From Synergistaceae bacterium (GTDB lineage: Bacteria > Synergistota > Synergistia > Synergistales > Aminobacteriaceae), in the NCBI GenBank assembly GCA_017447325.1, contig JAFSNU010000393.1:1-6386 (forward strand): a stretch of 6,386 bases of DNA, read 5' to 3'. The translations under genes and the position numbers were made by a program. Positions 6,013-6,386 of this stretch are shown here, piece by piece; within the stretch, counting starts at the first letter, position 1, and every line of letters begins with the position of its first letter. Under the pieces are notes generated by a model. The model made no database searches, had not been told where the DNA came from, and worked only from the letters and a program-made list of their open reading frames with translations.

Positions 6013-6386
6013 TTGAAAATGGAAGATATTAATATTAATAATAATAGAAGAAGATTAGGCAGCCGACGCAGGATGTATTTAAAAATGGTGTCGAGTTCTT
6101 TAATTAGGCGAGCGTCGAGATTGATTATAGCTGTATTGGCTATAGCGATCGGCGCGACGATCTTGTCGGGTCTTGTCACGATTTATTATGATATTCCAAG
6201 GCAGCTTGGCCGCGAGTTCAGATCGTACGGAGCTAATTTAATTATCTTGCCTCGGGGCGACGCGAAGTTAACTCGTGAGAATTTAAATTTAATTAAAGAA
6301 ATTATCGGCGAGAATAAAATTGTGGGCATTGCGCCGTATAGATATCAAACTGTTAAAATTAACGAGCAGCCTTATATAATAGCCGG
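6013..6386 (+). CDS. Second FtsX/MacB-type ABC permease, N-terminal part (Cj1662-like), cut by the window edge
   Basis: About 124 codons are visible and the frame is open to the right edge. Two starts compete: TTG at 6013, 9 nt after AGGA (6000-6003), and ATG at 6019, 15 nt after it. I favour TTG on spacing, with the ATG nearly as likely; the proteins differ by two residues. The N-terminus is a polar, Asn- and Arg-rich tail of about 35 residues (ININNNRRRLGSRRR), followed by one membrane helix (LIIAVLAIAIGATILSGLV) and the start of an extracytoplasmic domain with REFRSYGANLIILP. That last segment matches the conserved region after helix 1 in the second permease of P19-type loci and parallels VYGANITV of the upstream permease. 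Four-helix FtsX topology is expected, but the three C-terminal helices lie outside the window. The ATPase partner should follow. Confidence 0.82.
   Translation, partial: MKMEDININNNRRRLGSRRRMYLKMVSSSLIRRASRLIIAVLAIAIGATILSGLVTIYYDIPRQLGREFRSYGANLIILPRGDAKLTRENLNLIKEIIGENKIVGIAPYRYQTVKINEQPYIIA

Noticed and set aside
5994..6179. Reverse-strand open frame of 61 codons
   Set aside because: It is antisense to the start of the second permease, which has a membrane helix and the YGAN motif.
1..6386. Classical Fur boxes, riboswitches, tRNA, CRISPR or transposon ends
   Set aside because: I looked in all intergenic gaps on both strands and found no convincing 19-bp Fur-type site, cloverleaf, regular repeat-spacer array or transposase sequence.

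Overview
The window comes from a bacterium of moderate GC content with AT-rich intergenic DNA and heavy use of TTA and AAT codons. The P19-type iron-binding protein has a cleavable signal peptide but no lipobox cysteine. A free periplasmic protein of this kind fits a diderm (Gram-negative-type) envelope better than a monoderm. The gene style and layout could fit Synergistota or a related gut diderm, but nothing here fixes the taxon and that is a weak guess.

Layout: a leftward, left-truncated YibE/F-family membrane protein gene (943 to 1) is divergent from a rightward iron-uptake locus. The locus reads: an FTR1-family iron permease with an N-terminal extracytoplasmic domain (1141-2550); a P19/Tp34-type periplasmic iron-binding protein (2630-3217); a polytopic membrane protein with a C-terminal DUF2318 cysteine domain (about 3354-4634); a first FtsX/MacB-type ABC permease (4636-5934); and a second permease of the same system (6013 to the right edge, truncated). 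The content and order match the known Campylobacter jejuni p19 locus (Cj1658, P19, Cj1660, Cj1661, Cj1662). By that comparison an ABC ATPase and thioredoxin-like genes are expected just past the right edge; they are not visible here.

Transcription appears split. A good sigma70-type promoter (1059-1087) drives ftr1 and p19, with a weak hairpin/T-run between them. A strong terminator (3248-3285) follows p19. A second good promoter (3303-3331), with a perfect palindrome between its -35 and -10 boxes, drives the DUF2318 and ABC genes.

Working model (family knowledge plus inference): P19 binds iron in the periplasm and passes it to FTR1 for membrane passage. The DUF2318 protein, the two permeases and the missing ATPase/thioredoxins supply an accessory, probably redox- or energy-linked function that is still poorly understood.

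The main oddities are the start of the DUF2318 gene, which has no ordinary start codon in frame near its Shine-Dalgarno, the palindromic operator candidate, and four cysteines in the extracytoplasmic domain of the first permease. I see no RNA genes, CRISPR arrays, insertion sequences or phage genes. The locus is a known type, so I do not claim a wholly new system.
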